Shown here piece after piece: positions 1 to 8,942 of a DNA stretch of 64,000 nucleotides (positions are counted from its first letter, which is position 1; the number at the start of each line of letters is the position of its first letter). The stretch covers positions 496,001 through 560,000 of the forward strand of contig NZ_JACHGW010000002.1 in assembly GCF_014202505.1 (NCBI RefSeq), read 5' to 3'. The notes under the pieces are model-generated. The model saw nothing but the letters and a program-made list of their open reading frames with translations, did no database searches and was not told the DNA's origin. Position numbers and translations under genes: made by a program. Source of the DNA: Armatimonas rosea (GTDB lineage Bacteria; Armatimonadota; Armatimonadia; Armatimonadales; Armatimonadaceae).

Positions 1-692
1 TCGCTGAGCTCTTTGTACTCGGTGGGGTAGAGGTACTTAAAGGCCAGGTCTTCGAGCTGCCACTTTACCTGCCAGATCCCAAGGCGGTGGGCCAGCGGCG
101 CGAAGATCTGCATGGTCTCCTCCGCGACCCGCTGCTGGCGCTCGGGGCGCAGGCCCTGGAGGGTGCGCATGTTGTGGAGCCGGTCCGCCAGCTTGATGAC
201 CATCACGCGAAAGTCTCGGGCGGTGGCCAGCAAGATCTTGCGCAGGTTCTCCGCCGACGAGCGGGTCTCGAGGCGCTTGCGGCGGCGTGAGTCCACTTTT
301 CCGGTCTCCGCCTCTTTTGCTGCGGCCTCTTTTGCGGCGGCGGCCAGCTCGGGGGCGAGGCGCTCAAAGTCGGCGAGCTTGAGCTTGGTGACTCCATCGA
401 CCAGCTGCGCGATCTCCTCGGAGAAAGTCTCTTTGATCTCGTCGCGCGTCACCCCGCAGTCCTCGACCACATCGTGGAGGAAGCCCGCCGAGATACTGGC
501 CTCGTCCATCTCCAGCTCCGCGAGGATCTGGGCGACCGCGACCGGGTGGATAATGTAGGGCTCGCCGCTCTTGCGGAGCTGGCCATCGTGTTTCTGTGTC
601 GCAAAGTCGTGGGCGCGGCGGAGCAAGGCTATATCCGCGTGAGGGTTATAGCGAGCAACACGCTCTAGAATGCTCTCCAGACTTGCTGTCAT
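1..692 (-). CDS. RelA/SpoT-type (p)ppGpp synthetase/hydrolase, N-terminal part
   Basis: The minus strand reads open from an ATG at 692 to the window edge, about 230 residues. It carries the HD hydrolase domain of the stringent-response RSH family: an early KHDGQLRKSGEPYIIHP segment, HDVVEDCGVT with the metal-binding HD, then VDGVTKL, SSAENLRK and VIKLADRLHNMRTL, and FAPLAHRLGIWQVKWQLEDL entering the linker before the synthetase domain. The synthetase and C-terminal regulatory domains lie outside the window. An Ala/Glu/Lys-rich insert of roughly 30 residues sits between VDGVTKL and SSAENLRK, longer than I recall for RelA or SpoT. Reading on the complement is unambiguous. Whether it is bifunctional cannot be judged from this part. 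Confidence 0.93.
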   Translation of the reverse strand, partial: MTASLESILERVARYNPHADIALLRRAHDFATQKHDGQLRKSGEPYIIHPVAVAQILAELEMDEASISAGFLHDVVEDCGVTRDEIKETFSEEIAQLVDGVTKLKLADFERLAPELAAAAKEAAAKEAETGKVDSRRRKRLETRSSAENLRKILLATARDFRVMVIKLADRLHNMRTLQGLRPERQQRVAEETMQIFAPLAHRLGIWQVKWQLEDLAFKYLYPTEYKELS

Positions 693-899
693 AGGTAGGG
701 GTTATTATAGTCTATCTGACGCTTCTTGCCCAGAGAGGCCTGGTACTCTGCATTTTGGTCTAGGATGATAAATTTTTCTTCTGTTGATAATTTTATAAGG
801 CTGATTATCGCAAAGTGCTAAAATTTCTGGTAGAATTGGACGATTACCTGGCATAGTGATCCAAAATTAACTCTTGCCAGAAGAGAAGAGAGAGAAAAT

Positions 900-1277
900 A
901 TGGGACGAAGACCAAAGGTTTTAACTGAAGGAACAGAAACCGCCACACCCGCACCTGTAGTGCGCCGCCGCCGCCGATCGACGGTAGATCATGGGGCTCA
1001 GGGGCAGATTCTCGTGGCCTCGTTGCTTAAATCGCGCGGTGAGCGTGGTGCAACGCAGGAAGAAGCGCTTGCTGTGGTGATGTGGGCTCGGGGAATTCAC
1101 GAAGAGGCTGCGGAACTAAAGGCACTCTCCACCCGTGTTCGCCGTGCTAAGACCGAGAACGCCGCCGAGCGACAGGTTGCGCTGATGCTGAACCAGGCGC
1201 TCCTCGACGGAGTGCTCTCGGGCGCGCTGGCAGTCGATGTCAGCGAGTCGGGTGCGATCACCTTCAGCCAGGCCTAA
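900..1277 (+). CDS. Small hypothetical protein with basic N-terminus
   Basis: A 125-residue protein I do not recognise. It opens with MGRRPK and has a poly-Arg run near residues 23-27, followed by a predicted mostly helical body rich in Ala, Glu and Arg. The basic N-terminus could contact nucleic acid, but no named domain is visible. It stands alone, divergent from the RSH gene, behind about 200 bp of clearly AT-richer DNA that probably carries the promoters of both. A purine-rich GAAGAGAGAG stretch just before the ATG is the only ribosome-binding candidate. A strong bidirectional terminator follows within 6 bp of the stop, which supports a real, monocistronic gene. Confidence 0.7.
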   Translation: MGRRPKVLTEGTETATPAPVVRRRRRSTVDHGAQGQILVASLLKSRGERGATQEEALAVVMWARGIHEEAAELKALSTRVRRAKTENAAERQVALMLNQALLDGVLSGALAVDVSESGAITFSQA

Positions 1278-1282
1278 GTGCC

Positions 1283-1321
1283 AAAAAAAGCCTCCCCGGC
1301 ATGTCGCCGGGGAGGCTTTTT
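1283..1321. terminator. Bidirectional rho-independent terminator
   Basis: GCCTCCCCGGC (1290-1300) and GCCGGGGAGGC (1306-1316) form a perfect 11-bp stem with a 5-nt loop. Seven A precede it and five T follow, so it can end transcripts from the small gene on the plus strand and from the arabinofuranosidase gene on the minus strand. Confidence 0.95.
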
Positions 1322-1327
1322 ACTTTT

Positions 1328-2827
1328 CTAGAGCTTCAGCCGAATGACGTTCCACGAGGCGGCAGGGAGTGTCGCCGTGAGCGTCTCGCCGCTCACGACG
1401 GCGCCCGTCGCCTGCTGGGGCACGACATTCTCGGGGTTGGTCTCGGTATTGACGGCCTTAAGATCGGCGTGGTGCATCGTGGTCCACTCGATCACCTCGG
1501 CCTTACCAAAGCCCCGGAGCGTCGTGGTGAGCTCCAGCGGCTCGGTGAGGCTGCGGTTGATCGCAAAGATCGTCAGCGCATCGCCCGACTCACTGATAAC
1601 CGCACTTGTTGCGAGGTACGGAGCCTTATCGCGAGTCGCACAGTCGTAGGTGGGGGAGCTGACTGCCGTTCGAAGCGCGGTGCCACGGCCGTACTGCGAG
1701 CACTGCTGGAGCGGGTAGAAGATGGTCTGCCGCCACGCGCCGCCACCGGGGCGAGTCATGATCGGCGCAATGACGTTCACAATCTGCGCGATACAGCCGA
1801 TCTTGAGGCGATCCGCATACTGGAGCATCGCCAGCAGCATCCCGCCGACCACCAGCACGTCCTCCATGTTGTAGATGTCTTCCAGCTGCGGCCGGACCTC
1901 GTCCCAGCGCGCCCCGAGCTGGCCCCAGTCGCCGCTGTGGTACCAGACATTCCACTCATCGAAGCTGAGATTGATGGTCTTCTTGCTCTTCTTGGCTGCC
2001 TTCACCGCATCACAGAGCGCGATCGCCTCCGCGATAAAGTCGCCCATGTTCTCGGTCTCGGCGAGAAACGCGGGCGTGTCGTTGGCGCGGTTGTTGTAGT
2101 AGGTGTGCAGCGAGAGGTAGTCCACATTGTTGTAGCTCTCGTGCAGCGACTCCCACTCCCACTTGCCGAAGCTGGCCATGCCCCGCCCCGACGAGCCGCA
2201 GAGAATGGTCTCGATACTGCCATCCACCCACTTCATCAGCTTGGCGGCCTCGTTGGCGACCCGGCCGTACTCATACGCCGTGCGAGCACCCATCTGCCAG
2301 GGGCCGTCCATCTCGTTGCCCAGGCACCAGACCTTGATGCCGTACGGATCGGTCGCGCCGTGGCTCTTTCGTAAATCCGAGAGCTGCGTCCCGCCGGGAT
2401 GGTTGCAGTACTCCACCAGCTGACGTGCCTCATCCGGGCCACGGGTCCCCAGATTGACGGCCATCATCGCCTCGGAGCCGACTTTCTTGCACCAGCTCAT
2501 GAACTCATTGGTGCCAAACTCGTTGGTCTCGGTGATGCCCCAGGCCAGCTCCAGGCGTCGTGGACGGCTCTCGCGCGGCCCGACACCGTCTTCCCAGTTG
2601 TAGCCGCTGACAAAGTTGCCGCCGGGGTAGCGGATAATCGGCATCGAGAGCTCCCGTACCAGCGCGATCACATCCTCACGGAAGCCCTCGCTATCGGCGG
2701 TCGGGTGGCCGGGTTCGTAGATTCCGGTGTAGATATGGCGTCCCAGGTGCTCCGCGAAGCCCCCATAGACGCGTGGGTCGATCTCAGAGAGGACAAAGTC
2801 CTTGTCTAGTGTCAGCGTTGCGTTCAT
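1328..2827 (-). CDS. abfA: Alpha-L-arabinofuranosidase, GH51 family
   Basis: The 499-residue product matches the usual GH51 length and layout: a (beta/alpha)8 barrel then a C-terminal beta domain. Visible landmarks are RYPGGNFVSGYNWEDG (66-81), the acid/base region CLGNEMDGPWQ with Glu172, and the nucleophile region LSFDEWNVWYHS with Glu291. The family removes terminal arabinofuranosyl residues from arabinan, arabinoxylan and related oligosaccharides. There is no signal peptide, so it should act in the cytoplasm on imported oligosaccharides. It sits with GH38 and GH36-type enzymes in the same 10 kb, which suggests plant-polymer use. ATG start; purM lies upstream on the same strand with a 27-bp gap. 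Confidence 0.95.
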   Translation of the reverse strand: MNATLTLDKDFVLSEIDPRVYGGFAEHLGRHIYTGIYEPGHPTADSEGFREDVIALVRELSMPIIRYPGGNFVSGYNWEDGVGPRESRPRRLELAWGITETNEFGTNEFMSWCKKVGSEAMMAVNLGTRGPDEARQLVEYCNHPGGTQLSDLRKSHGATDPYGIKVWCLGNEMDGPWQMGARTAYEYGRVANEAAKLMKWVDGSIETILCGSSGRGMASFGKWEWESLHESYNNVDYLSLHTYYNNRANDTPAFLAETENMGDFIAEAIALCDAVKAAKKSKKTINLSFDEWNVWYHSGDWGQLGARWDEVRPQLEDIYNMEDVLVVGGMLLAMLQYADRLKIGCIAQIVNVIAPIMTRPGGGAWRQTIFYPLQQCSQYGRGTALRTAVSSPTYDCATRDKAPYLATSAVISESGDALTIFAINRSLTEPLELTTTLRGFGKAEVIEWTTMHHADLKAVNTETNPENVVPQQATGAVVSGETLTATLPAASWNVIRLKL

Positions 2828-2854
2828 AAAGACAGTTTACAAAATAATCGAGGC

Positions 2855-3862
2855 TTATGCCAGCACCACCTCATGTGCACCTGTCGTCACCTCCCCTATC
2901 ACACTCGCCGTCTCACCCGAGGCGCGGAGCGTAGCGAGGGTGGCGTCGGCGTGCTCGGGGGCGACCACGAGCACGAGGCCGACTCCCATGTTGAAGGTCC
3001 GGTACATATCCGCCTCGGGGACATTGCCGATCTGCTGGATGCGCTCGAAGATCGGGAGCACGGTGAAGCTGGACTTCTGGACCACCGCGCCGCAGTTCTC
3101 GGGGAGGGAGCGGGGGATGTTGTCGTAGAAGCCGCCGCCGGTGATATGGGCCATCGCCTTGATCGTGTCGCCCGCGTCGAGAATCGGCAGGATCGCGGGG
3201 GCGTAGCAACGGTGCGGCGCGAGCAGCTCGTCGGCGACCTCCTCCACAGGAACATTGCCGACCTCGAAGAGAACTTTCCTTGCCAGCGAGTAGCCGTTGG
3301 TATGGAGCCCCTCCGATGCCAGCCCGATCAGCACATCGCCTGGTGCGACACTCGCGCCGATGAGGATCTTGCTCTTATCCACCATCCCCACGATGCAGCC
3401 GGCGATATCGTACTCACCGTCGGTGTACATCCCCGGCATCTCCGCGGTCTCGCCCCCGATCAGGACGCAGCCACTGGTGCGGCAGCCCTCCGCGAGGCCC
3501 TTGACCACATCGGCCGCGACAATCGGGTCGAGCTTGCCGGTGGCGAAGTAGTCGAGAAAGAAGAGCGGGCGTGCGCCTTGGACCAGGATGTCGTTGACAC
3601 AGTGCCAGACCAGATCGCGGCCCACAGTGTCGTGCTTGCCGGTCATGAAGGCCACTTTGAGCTTGGTGCCGACGCCGTCCATGCTACTTACCAGCACGGG
3701 CTCGCGCATCCCGCCAAAGTTGGGCTGGAACATCCCGCCGAAGCTGCCCACATCCGCTAGGACACCCTCGTTGAAGGTCGAGCGAATGTGCTGCTTCATC
3801 CGCCGTACCGCCTCGTTGCCCGCATCAATACTCACGCCGGAATCGGCATAGGTCACGCTCAT
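2855..3862 (-). CDS. purM: Phosphoribosylformylglycinamidine cyclo-ligase
   Basis: The 335-residue product is the AIR synthetase of de novo purine synthesis, which closes FGAM to AIR using ATP. The start MSVTYADSGVSIDAGN is diagnostic, as are VSSMDGVGTKLKVAF, HCVNDILVQGARPLFFLDYF and ALIGGETAEMPGMY-like (VLIGGETAEMPGMYTDG) segments and HITGGGFYDNIPRSLP. Length is normal for a cytoplasmic dimeric enzyme. It stands alone among purine genes here. The Uma2 gene upstream ends 3 bp before this start, so the two may be cotranscribed although unrelated in function. Confidence 0.97.
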   Translation of the reverse strand: MSVTYADSGVSIDAGNEAVRRMKQHIRSTFNEGVLADVGSFGGMFQPNFGGMREPVLVSSMDGVGTKLKVAFMTGKHDTVGRDLVWHCVNDILVQGARPLFFLDYFATGKLDPIVAADVVKGLAEGCRTSGCVLIGGETAEMPGMYTDGEYDIAGCIVGMVDKSKILIGASVAPGDVLIGLASEGLHTNGYSLARKVLFEVGNVPVEEVADELLAPHRCYAPAILPILDAGDTIKAMAHITGGGFYDNIPRSLPENCGAVVQKSSFTVLPIFERIQQIGNVPEADMYRTFNMGVGLVLVVAPEHADATLATLRASGETASVIGEVTTGAHEVVLA

Positions 3863-3865
3863 AAA

Positions 3866-4471
3866 CTAGCTCTCTTCTCCTCGCGCCCACGCACGCACTT
3901 GCTTGCGCCAGGCAATCTGTGTTGTCTTTTGGCCCTGAAGCACGAGCTCGGTGAGTCGTATTGCCTCGGCTCCCTCTAGCACCTTGCTACTTGTTAGGGC
4001 GACGAAACCTGCCTCCGTGCGGCTCAAAATTTGTAGCTTTGCCCCCCGCCAGCGCCAGATTTCCTGGACGCCTAGCGTGTGGTAGAGGCTATCCTTCCCG
4101 ACCGAAGGGCTGGTGACATCCACTTCGATCACCAGATCAGGGTACATGGTGACAGGGTCGCTCTCCGTGTAGTCCTCGGAGATCTCGGCACGTGCTCCTA
4201 GTATGAAACCCGAGTCGGGTTCGGCTCCCTGGAGCCTCTCCTCGCGGGAGAACGTGGTGCTTCCGAGGGAGAGAAACGCAAGCTCGTGCTCCTCGCAGAA
4301 GAACTCCACCAGACTTTCGAGGAGGCGTTTGGGGGCTTCGTGCTTCAGAAGAGGGCTCATCTCGATTTCCAGGCAGCCACGGTCGTAGGTGAGGCGTGCC
4401 TGCTCCCCGACTTCAAAGAGAAGCCGCTGGTAGGTCTCCCAGGCCACGTTCTCCAGCACAACCGTCGACAT
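3866..4471 (-). CDS. Uma2 family (DUF820) putative endonuclease
   Basis: The 201-residue product has the Uma2/DUF820 layout: an N-terminal WETYQRLL segment, a central GAEPDSGFILG, then YPDLVIEVDVTSPS and a C-terminal QEIWRWRG. Asp in EPDSGF and Asp plus Glu in PDLVIEVD fit the restriction-like nuclease core, with the catalytic Lys absent or shifted. The family is large in cyanobacteria, Chloroflexota and Armatimonadota and its physiological role is not settled. The gene lies between purM (3 bp downstream) and the kinase-like gene (3 bp upstream). Confidence 0.85.
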   Translation of the reverse strand: MSTVVLENVAWETYQRLLFEVGEQARLTYDRGCLEIEMSPLLKHEAPKRLLESLVEFFCEEHELAFLSLGSTTFSREERLQGAEPDSGFILGARAEISEDYTESDPVTMYPDLVIEVDVTSPSVGKDSLYHTLGVQEIWRWRGAKLQILSRTEAGFVALTSSKVLEGAEAIRLTELVLQGQKTTQIAWRKQVRAWARGEES

Positions 4472-4474
4472 TGT

Positions 4475-5614
4475 TTATCTAAAAGCTGGGTAGAGGGGCA
4501 TTGGCTCTAAATCCGCCCAGCGCGTTTTCAGGATACCATACAGCTCTGCGGCCACCTGCGCGACTCCAGGCAAAAGAGCGACGAGCGGGGGCCGCGCCAG
4601 CAGGTTCTCCAGGCGGTGCAGGTGCCGCTGACGGAGCGTCACAAGCCCCCAGGTGTGGTCTTCTTCCTCCCAGTTGCCTGCCCAGTCCCACGTCAGGGTG
4701 AGCAGCACCCAGCCCGCAAGGACTAGCGTCAGCTGCTCTTCAAAATCGTCTCCGCCGGGAAAGTGCTCGCGGTAGCCGGCGAGCAGGCGCTCCGGTAGAC
4801 CTTCGGGGAGCTTGCTCGTGCACCAGCAGGTGGGGAAGGGGGCGAGGAGATAGGCGGCATCTAGCAGAGCGTGGCGCATGCGTGCTCCCTCGCAGTCGAA
4901 GAAGACCACGCGCTCGCCGCGCAGGACATGGTTATCGGGGCAGCAGTCGGTGGGGCTGAAGGCGAGGTAGTCGCCGGGGCTCTCCACCACCACGCCGATC
5001 CGTGCCAGCTCCGAGACGAAGCTCTCGGGGAGCACGACCCCGTAGCGCTCCGCAAGCTCGCCAAATTTTGCTACCTCGCTCTGGAACTCGCCGGGCACGC
5101 TGGGCTTTGGTGGTGCTCCGCCGCGTGCGGTTCGTAGCGCGTCCCACTGCGCCGCGCTTTCCTGGGTCGCCGCATGGAGCGCGCCAAGGCTCCGTGCGTA
5201 GGCAAAGAGTGCGGCTTCTGCGGCTGTGGGATCGCTTCCTGTCAGCCGGTCCGCGAGGCTCTGCGCGTCCGCCCCCAGGTCCTCCATCAGATAGAAGCCA
5301 CGCTCGGGATCGCCCGTGTAGGCCACCGGCCCCAGTCCGAGCGGCCCCAAGACTTCGCAGCCCGCCCACTCGTTGCAGAAGCGAGAAAAGGCACTGCGCG
5401 GGGCATCGTCGCCCACCACATATGGGTTTTCGTCGTCGCCGAGGGATGCCTTCAAGATCACGCTCGCCACGGGGCCATTTTCGACGGCGAGGCGGTAGAC
5501 CCGGTTGCGGCCCTGCTCCCGAAACGTGTCGGTGATCGTGCAGGTGATCGCCTCGCCCCACAGTGTCCGCAGGGCTTGCTCCGCGGCGGATTGCCAGTTC
5601 TCGGTCTCGGTCAC
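4475..5614 (-). CDS. Aminoglycoside phosphotransferase-like kinase
   Basis: The 379-residue product looks like the APH/choline-kinase fold. It has an N-lobe with VASVILKAS (candidate ATP-anchoring Lys) and LMEDLG at the hinge, then a C-lobe with SPTDCCPDNHVL and VVFFDCEGA. The catalytic loop normally reads HGDxxxxN; here the His is replaced but Asp and Asn remain, and the DFD-type metal Asp is present in FFDCEGA. Substrate is unknown; a small-molecule or sugar kinase is as likely as antibiotic resistance. The start overlaps the stop of the upstream alpha-mannosidase gene by 4 bp, so the two are translationally coupled. A role in mannoside metabolism is inference only. Confidence 0.7.
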   Translation of the reverse strand: MTETENWQSAAEQALRTLWGEAITCTITDTFREQGRNRVYRLAVENGPVASVILKASLGDDENPYVVGDDAPRSAFSRFCNEWAGCEVLGPLGLGPVAYTGDPERGFYLMEDLGADAQSLADRLTGSDPTAAEAALFAYARSLGALHAATQESAAQWDALRTARGGAPPKPSVPGEFQSEVAKFGELAERYGVVLPESFVSELARIGVVVESPGDYLAFSPTDCCPDNHVLRGERVVFFDCEGARMRHALLDAAYLLAPFPTCWCTSKLPEGLPERLLAGYREHFPGGDDFEEQLTLVLAGWVLLTLTWDWAGNWEEEDHTWGLVTLRQRHLHRLENLLARPPLVALLPGVAQVAAELYGILKTRWADLEPMPLYPAFR

Positions 5615-8600
5615 TTGGGGTGTACCACGAAGGTTTTGATCTCAAAGGGCCGGTAGGGAAAGGTCAGGGTGTTGTTTTTAAACGGCACGGGCATGGGGTC
5701 TTGCTCCAGGGAGTTGGTCTCGTAGGCGGCGGCGAGCTTGAAGCCGAAGGTGAGGGTTGCCTCGCCGCGGGTTTGGAGGGCTTCGTAGAGGCGGACAACC
5801 AGCGCGTTGCCGTCGGTCTCGGTGCGCTTGACGGTCTCGATAATCAGGCCTTGGTCGTCTATCGAGACAAAGTCGTAGCGGGGGGGGAGTGCGGCCTTGG
5901 GGTTCTTCGGGGCGAAGCGGGCGAGCAGCGGGTAGCTGAGCGCGTGGGCTTCATCGACCGTCTCGTTGCGCCAGTCGCCGGTGTGGGGGAGGATCGCGTA
6001 GGTGAAGCGGTGGAGCCCCTGGTCGGCGTCGGGGTCGGGGTAGATACCGGACTTGAGCAGCGTGAGCGAGAGCGTGTTCTCGCGGGCATCGTAGCCGTAC
6101 TTGGTGTCCGAGAGAATGCTGACCCCGAAGTCTCCCTCGGAGAGATCGGCCCACTTATGACCACAGACCTCGAACTTGGCGGCGTCCCAGCTCGTGTTGC
6201 GGTGCGTCGGCCGCTCGATCGCGCCAAAGGGAATCTCGTAGGTGGCGCGGCTGGCGAGCACGGTGGCGGGTACATGGGCCTTGAGCAGGGTCTGGTGCTC
6301 GTGCCAGTCGATCTCCGTGACCAGCTCGACACGGGCAGAGTGCGCCCAGAGCTGGATGCGCTGGGTGATTCTGGAGTTCCGGAACTGACGCTCGACCAGG
6401 ATACTCGCACGCACCGGGCCGTTCTCGATCACCTCAAAGCGGGTGACGGTGGCTTCGTCGGCGAGGGGGCAGGGGCTGTCGCGGTAGGTTGCGTCGATAT
6501 TCCAGGCATCGTAGGCGGCGGGCTTGTCCTCATACGCGACCAGGGTGGCCGGGGCGGCCAGGGCCTCGCGCTCGCCGTCCTCGGTCTTGTGGACAATCGA
6601 GGCCAGCTCGCCGTGGGCAGTGAGCGTCACCCGGACAAAGTCATTTTCGAGGACATTCTCCTCGGCGACTACCGTGCTCTCATCGGCGGGGGCATCGGTG
6701 CGGCCCAGGCCAATGGTCTGGTAGCCAAGGGGCTCGACCTCCAGAAGCGTTACTAAGTACTCACGCTCCTTGCCGACCATGCGCAGGAACTGACTGCTGA
6801 GGGGCTCGCCGTCGGGGTCGGTGAAGAGGACACGGCCCTTGCGCACCAGATCGCCAGGGAGCCGGACATAGAACGAGTCGCTGGGGCGGAGCGTGTCGGT
6901 CGGGTTGAAGACAATCACGGAGTCCGTGGGCGTGGCGATATTCTGGGAGAGCTCCGTCAGTGCGGCATCTTGCAGGGCGAGAGCCCCTGAGACCACCTCA
7001 CCCAGCTCGCGCTCGGCTTGCTCGACTGCAGGGCGGATGCAGGTGCCGGGGAGGATATCGTGGAACTGGTTGAGGAGCAGTGTCTCCCAGAGCGTGTCGA
7101 GCGCGGCCTTGGGGTAGGGCGTCCCCAGCTGGGTCTGGGCCAGCGCGGCAAATAGCTCGGCGCTGCGCAGGGCGCGCTCGGCGGTACGGTTGCCCTGCTT
7201 GATGCGCCCCTGCGACGTGTAGGTGCCGCGGTGGTTCTCCAGATAGAGCTCGCCGCTCCAGAGAGGCAGGTTGGTCTTGGGGAGGCGTGCAAAAAACGCA
7301 TCGGCGCGGTCGAAGCCGCACGAGCCGAGGCCCGCGACACTCTGGAGCCGCCGCGCCACTTCAAGCATCCGCCGGGTCACGCCGCCGCCGCCATCGCCGT
7401 GCCCGACACAGTGGCAGATCTCTTGGTGCAGCGCCTTGTCCTGGTAGCGCTCCCAGCCACGGCGCAGCTCAAAGGGCGTCAGCTGCCCGTTGTAGGTGGA
7501 GATCTCCTGATTCAGCCCACGGTGGAACTCGGGCGCGGTCAGGAACTGGGTGAGGACCTCGGTGCCGTCGATCCCGCGCCAGCGGAACGTGTCGTGGGGC
7601 ATGCGGTTGGTGTCCGACCAGGAGATCTTCGACGTCAGAAAGTACTCCAGCCCGCAGGACTTCATCAGCTGGGGCAGCGACGCGCTGTAGCCAAAGACAT
7701 CCGGGAGCCAGAGAATCTTGGTCGTGACACCGAACTCTTGCTCAAAGAAGCGATTGCCAAAGAGCACCTGCCGGATGAGCGCCTCGCCCGATGCGAGGTT
7801 GCAGTCGGCCTCCACCCACATTCCCCCGGTCGGCTCCCAGCGCCCCTCGGCGACACGGGCTTTGATCTGCTCATACAGCTCGGGATAGAGCGTCTTGCAC
7901 CAGGCATAGAGCTGGGGCTGGGACTGGGTGAAGGTAAACTCGGGGAACTCCCGCATCAGGCGCAGGGCCGTGGCAAAGGTCCGCCCCACTTTTTGCTTCG
8001 TGTTGGGAATCGCCCAGAGATATGCGAGATCAATGTGTGAGTGCCCCAGGAGCGCGACATGGGGCTCGGTGCTGGCGGCGGCGTGTTGTGTAAAGAACTG
8101 TGCCAGTACCGCCCGCGACTCCGCGTTGGTATCTGCCTGGAGTGCTTGCTCCAGTGCCTCCCGTAGGCTCTTGCCGGAGGGGGACCGCTCCGAAAGAACC
8201 CCGAGTAGCTCACTCGCCGTGAGGAGGTCGTAGTAGAGCCCCTCGGCCTCGCGATCGATCACGACCAGCTCGGCTGTCTGGAGTATCGCCTCGCCGCCGC
8301 GCGACGGGCTGTAGCAGGAGATCTCCAGCGTGTGGCTCTCGCCGCCGGTGGTGGGCTCGTGGAGGAGCACATCGCCGTGGTTGTAGTCCAGCGCTTGCCA
8401 GAGCTCTCCATCGACCGAGAGCAGCGGCTCGCAGCCGGGTAGCTCAAACCAGAGCCCCACTCGCTTGCCCGCCCAGTCTGGGGGAACCATGACGCTGGCA
8501 CGCAACCAGCACTCTTCCTCGGTAGCGGTCCAGACAAAACCAGGGGCGACGGCTTGCACGTGCCCGGCGCGCTCAAAGGTCCAGTTGGTGATCGGGAGGC

Positions 8601-8673
8601 GCTGGGAGAAGACGGTGTGCTCGCAGGCGGTCAGCCACTGCTGCACCCACTCGGGGATAGAGGGAGAAATCAT
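5611..8673 (-). CDS. Alpha-mannosidase, GH38 family
   Basis: The 1020-residue product has the full GH38 architecture: an N-terminal beta domain (about 1-200), the catalytic domain starting at LLGHSHIDLAYLW, the nucleophile region ILWLPDVFGYSASLPQL, the helical middle domain with CVGHGDGGGG and LLLNQFHDILPGT, and long C-terminal beta-sandwich domains. His and Asp of GHSHID and Asp of LPDVFG are the expected zinc ligands and nucleophile. There is no signal peptide, which suits cytoplasmic alpha-mannosidases that trim imported manno-oligosaccharides. It is followed with a 4-bp overlap by the kinase-like gene. Upstream lies a GC-rich inverted repeat in place of an obvious promoter. Confidence 0.95.
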   Translation of the reverse strand: MISPSIPEWVQQWLTACEHTVFSQRLPITNWTFERAGHVQAVAPGFVWTATEEECWLRASVMVPPDWAGKRVGLWFELPGCEPLLSVDGELWQALDYNHGDVLLHEPTTGGESHTLEISCYSPSRGGEAILQTAELVVIDREAEGLYYDLLTASELLGVLSERSPSGKSLREALEQALQADTNAESRAVLAQFFTQHAAASTEPHVALLGHSHIDLAYLWAIPNTKQKVGRTFATALRLMREFPEFTFTQSQPQLYAWCKTLYPELYEQIKARVAEGRWEPTGGMWVEADCNLASGEALIRQVLFGNRFFEQEFGVTTKILWLPDVFGYSASLPQLMKSCGLEYFLTSKISWSDTNRMPHDTFRWRGIDGTEVLTQFLTAPEFHRGLNQEISTYNGQLTPFELRRGWERYQDKALHQEICHCVGHGDGGGGVTRRMLEVARRLQSVAGLGSCGFDRADAFFARLPKTNLPLWSGELYLENHRGTYTSQGRIKQGNRTAERALRSAELFAALAQTQLGTPYPKAALDTLWETLLLNQFHDILPGTCIRPAVEQAERELGEVVSGALALQDAALTELSQNIATPTDSVIVFNPTDTLRPSDSFYVRLPGDLVRKGRVLFTDPDGEPLSSQFLRMVGKEREYLVTLLEVEPLGYQTIGLGRTDAPADESTVVAEENVLENDFVRVTLTAHGELASIVHKTEDGEREALAAPATLVAYEDKPAAYDAWNIDATYRDSPCPLADEATVTRFEVIENGPVRASILVERQFRNSRITQRIQLWAHSARVELVTEIDWHEHQTLLKAHVPATVLASRATYEIPFGAIERPTHRNTSWDAAKFEVCGHKWADLSEGDFGVSILSDTKYGYDARENTLSLTLLKSGIYPDPDADQGLHRFTYAILPHTGDWRNETVDEAHALSYPLLARFAPKNPKAALPPRYDFVSIDDQGLIIETVKRTETDGNALVVRLYEALQTRGEATLTFGFKLAAAYETNSLEQDPMPVPFKNNTLTFPYRPFEIKTFVVHPK

Positions 8674-8690
8674 CGGCTCATTTTACCCCG

Positions 8691-8727
8691 CCCGTTGGAG
8701 GGGCTGGTCACCCCCCCGCTCCAACCG
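8691..8727. repeat. GC-rich inverted repeat
   Basis: CCCGTTGGAG (8691-8700) pairs with CTCCAACCGGG further along, imperfect by one extra C, around a pyrimidine-rich loop. It lies between the xre stop and the alpha-mannosidase start. No T-run follows on the minus strand, so it is not a standard terminator. It resembles the other GC-rich palindromes in this window. Confidence 0.6.
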
Positions 8728-8733
8728 GGGGGA

Positions 8734-8940
8734 CTACTCCGGGTCGTGCTGGAAGACTTCATCGAGGGGCTTGCCAAAGACAGCGGCGATACGAAAGGCA
8801 AGCTCCAGGGTGGGGGAGTACTTGGCAGCCTCGATAGCGATCAGGGTCTGGCGTGTCACTCCCACTTTCTCCGCGAGCGCTTGCTGCGTCAGCTCGCCGT
8901 GCTCGAAGCGGAGCTTGCGGATGTTGTTGCGGATCGGCAT
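8734..8940 (-). CDS. XRE-family HTH regulator (short)
   Basis: The 68-residue product is a single helix-turn-helix domain: MPIRNNIRKLRFEHGELTQQ, then ALAEKVGVTRQTLIAIE with the recognition helix, then YSPTLELAFRIAAVFGKPLDEVFQ. It belongs to the very short YozG/Xre-type group that commonly pairs with a small membrane protein. It starts 2 bp after the stop of the upstream membrane gene, so both come from one message. The operator-like palindrome at 9414-9434 is its likely target. Confidence 0.9.
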   Translation of the reverse strand: MPIRNNIRKLRFEHGELTQQALAEKVGVTRQTLIAIEAAKYSPTLELAFRIAAVFGKPLDEVFQHDPE

Positions 8941-8942
8941 GG

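Noticed and set aside
1301-2374. 357-codon plus-strand frame antisense to the arabinofuranosidase gene
   Set aside because: Arg/Leu/Val-rich shadow typical of high-GC third-position bias; the opposite strand encodes a complete GH51 enzyme.
5563-6756. 397-codon plus-strand frame antisense to the alpha-mannosidase
   Set aside because: Gly/Val-rich shadow with no domain; the GH38 frame covers it.
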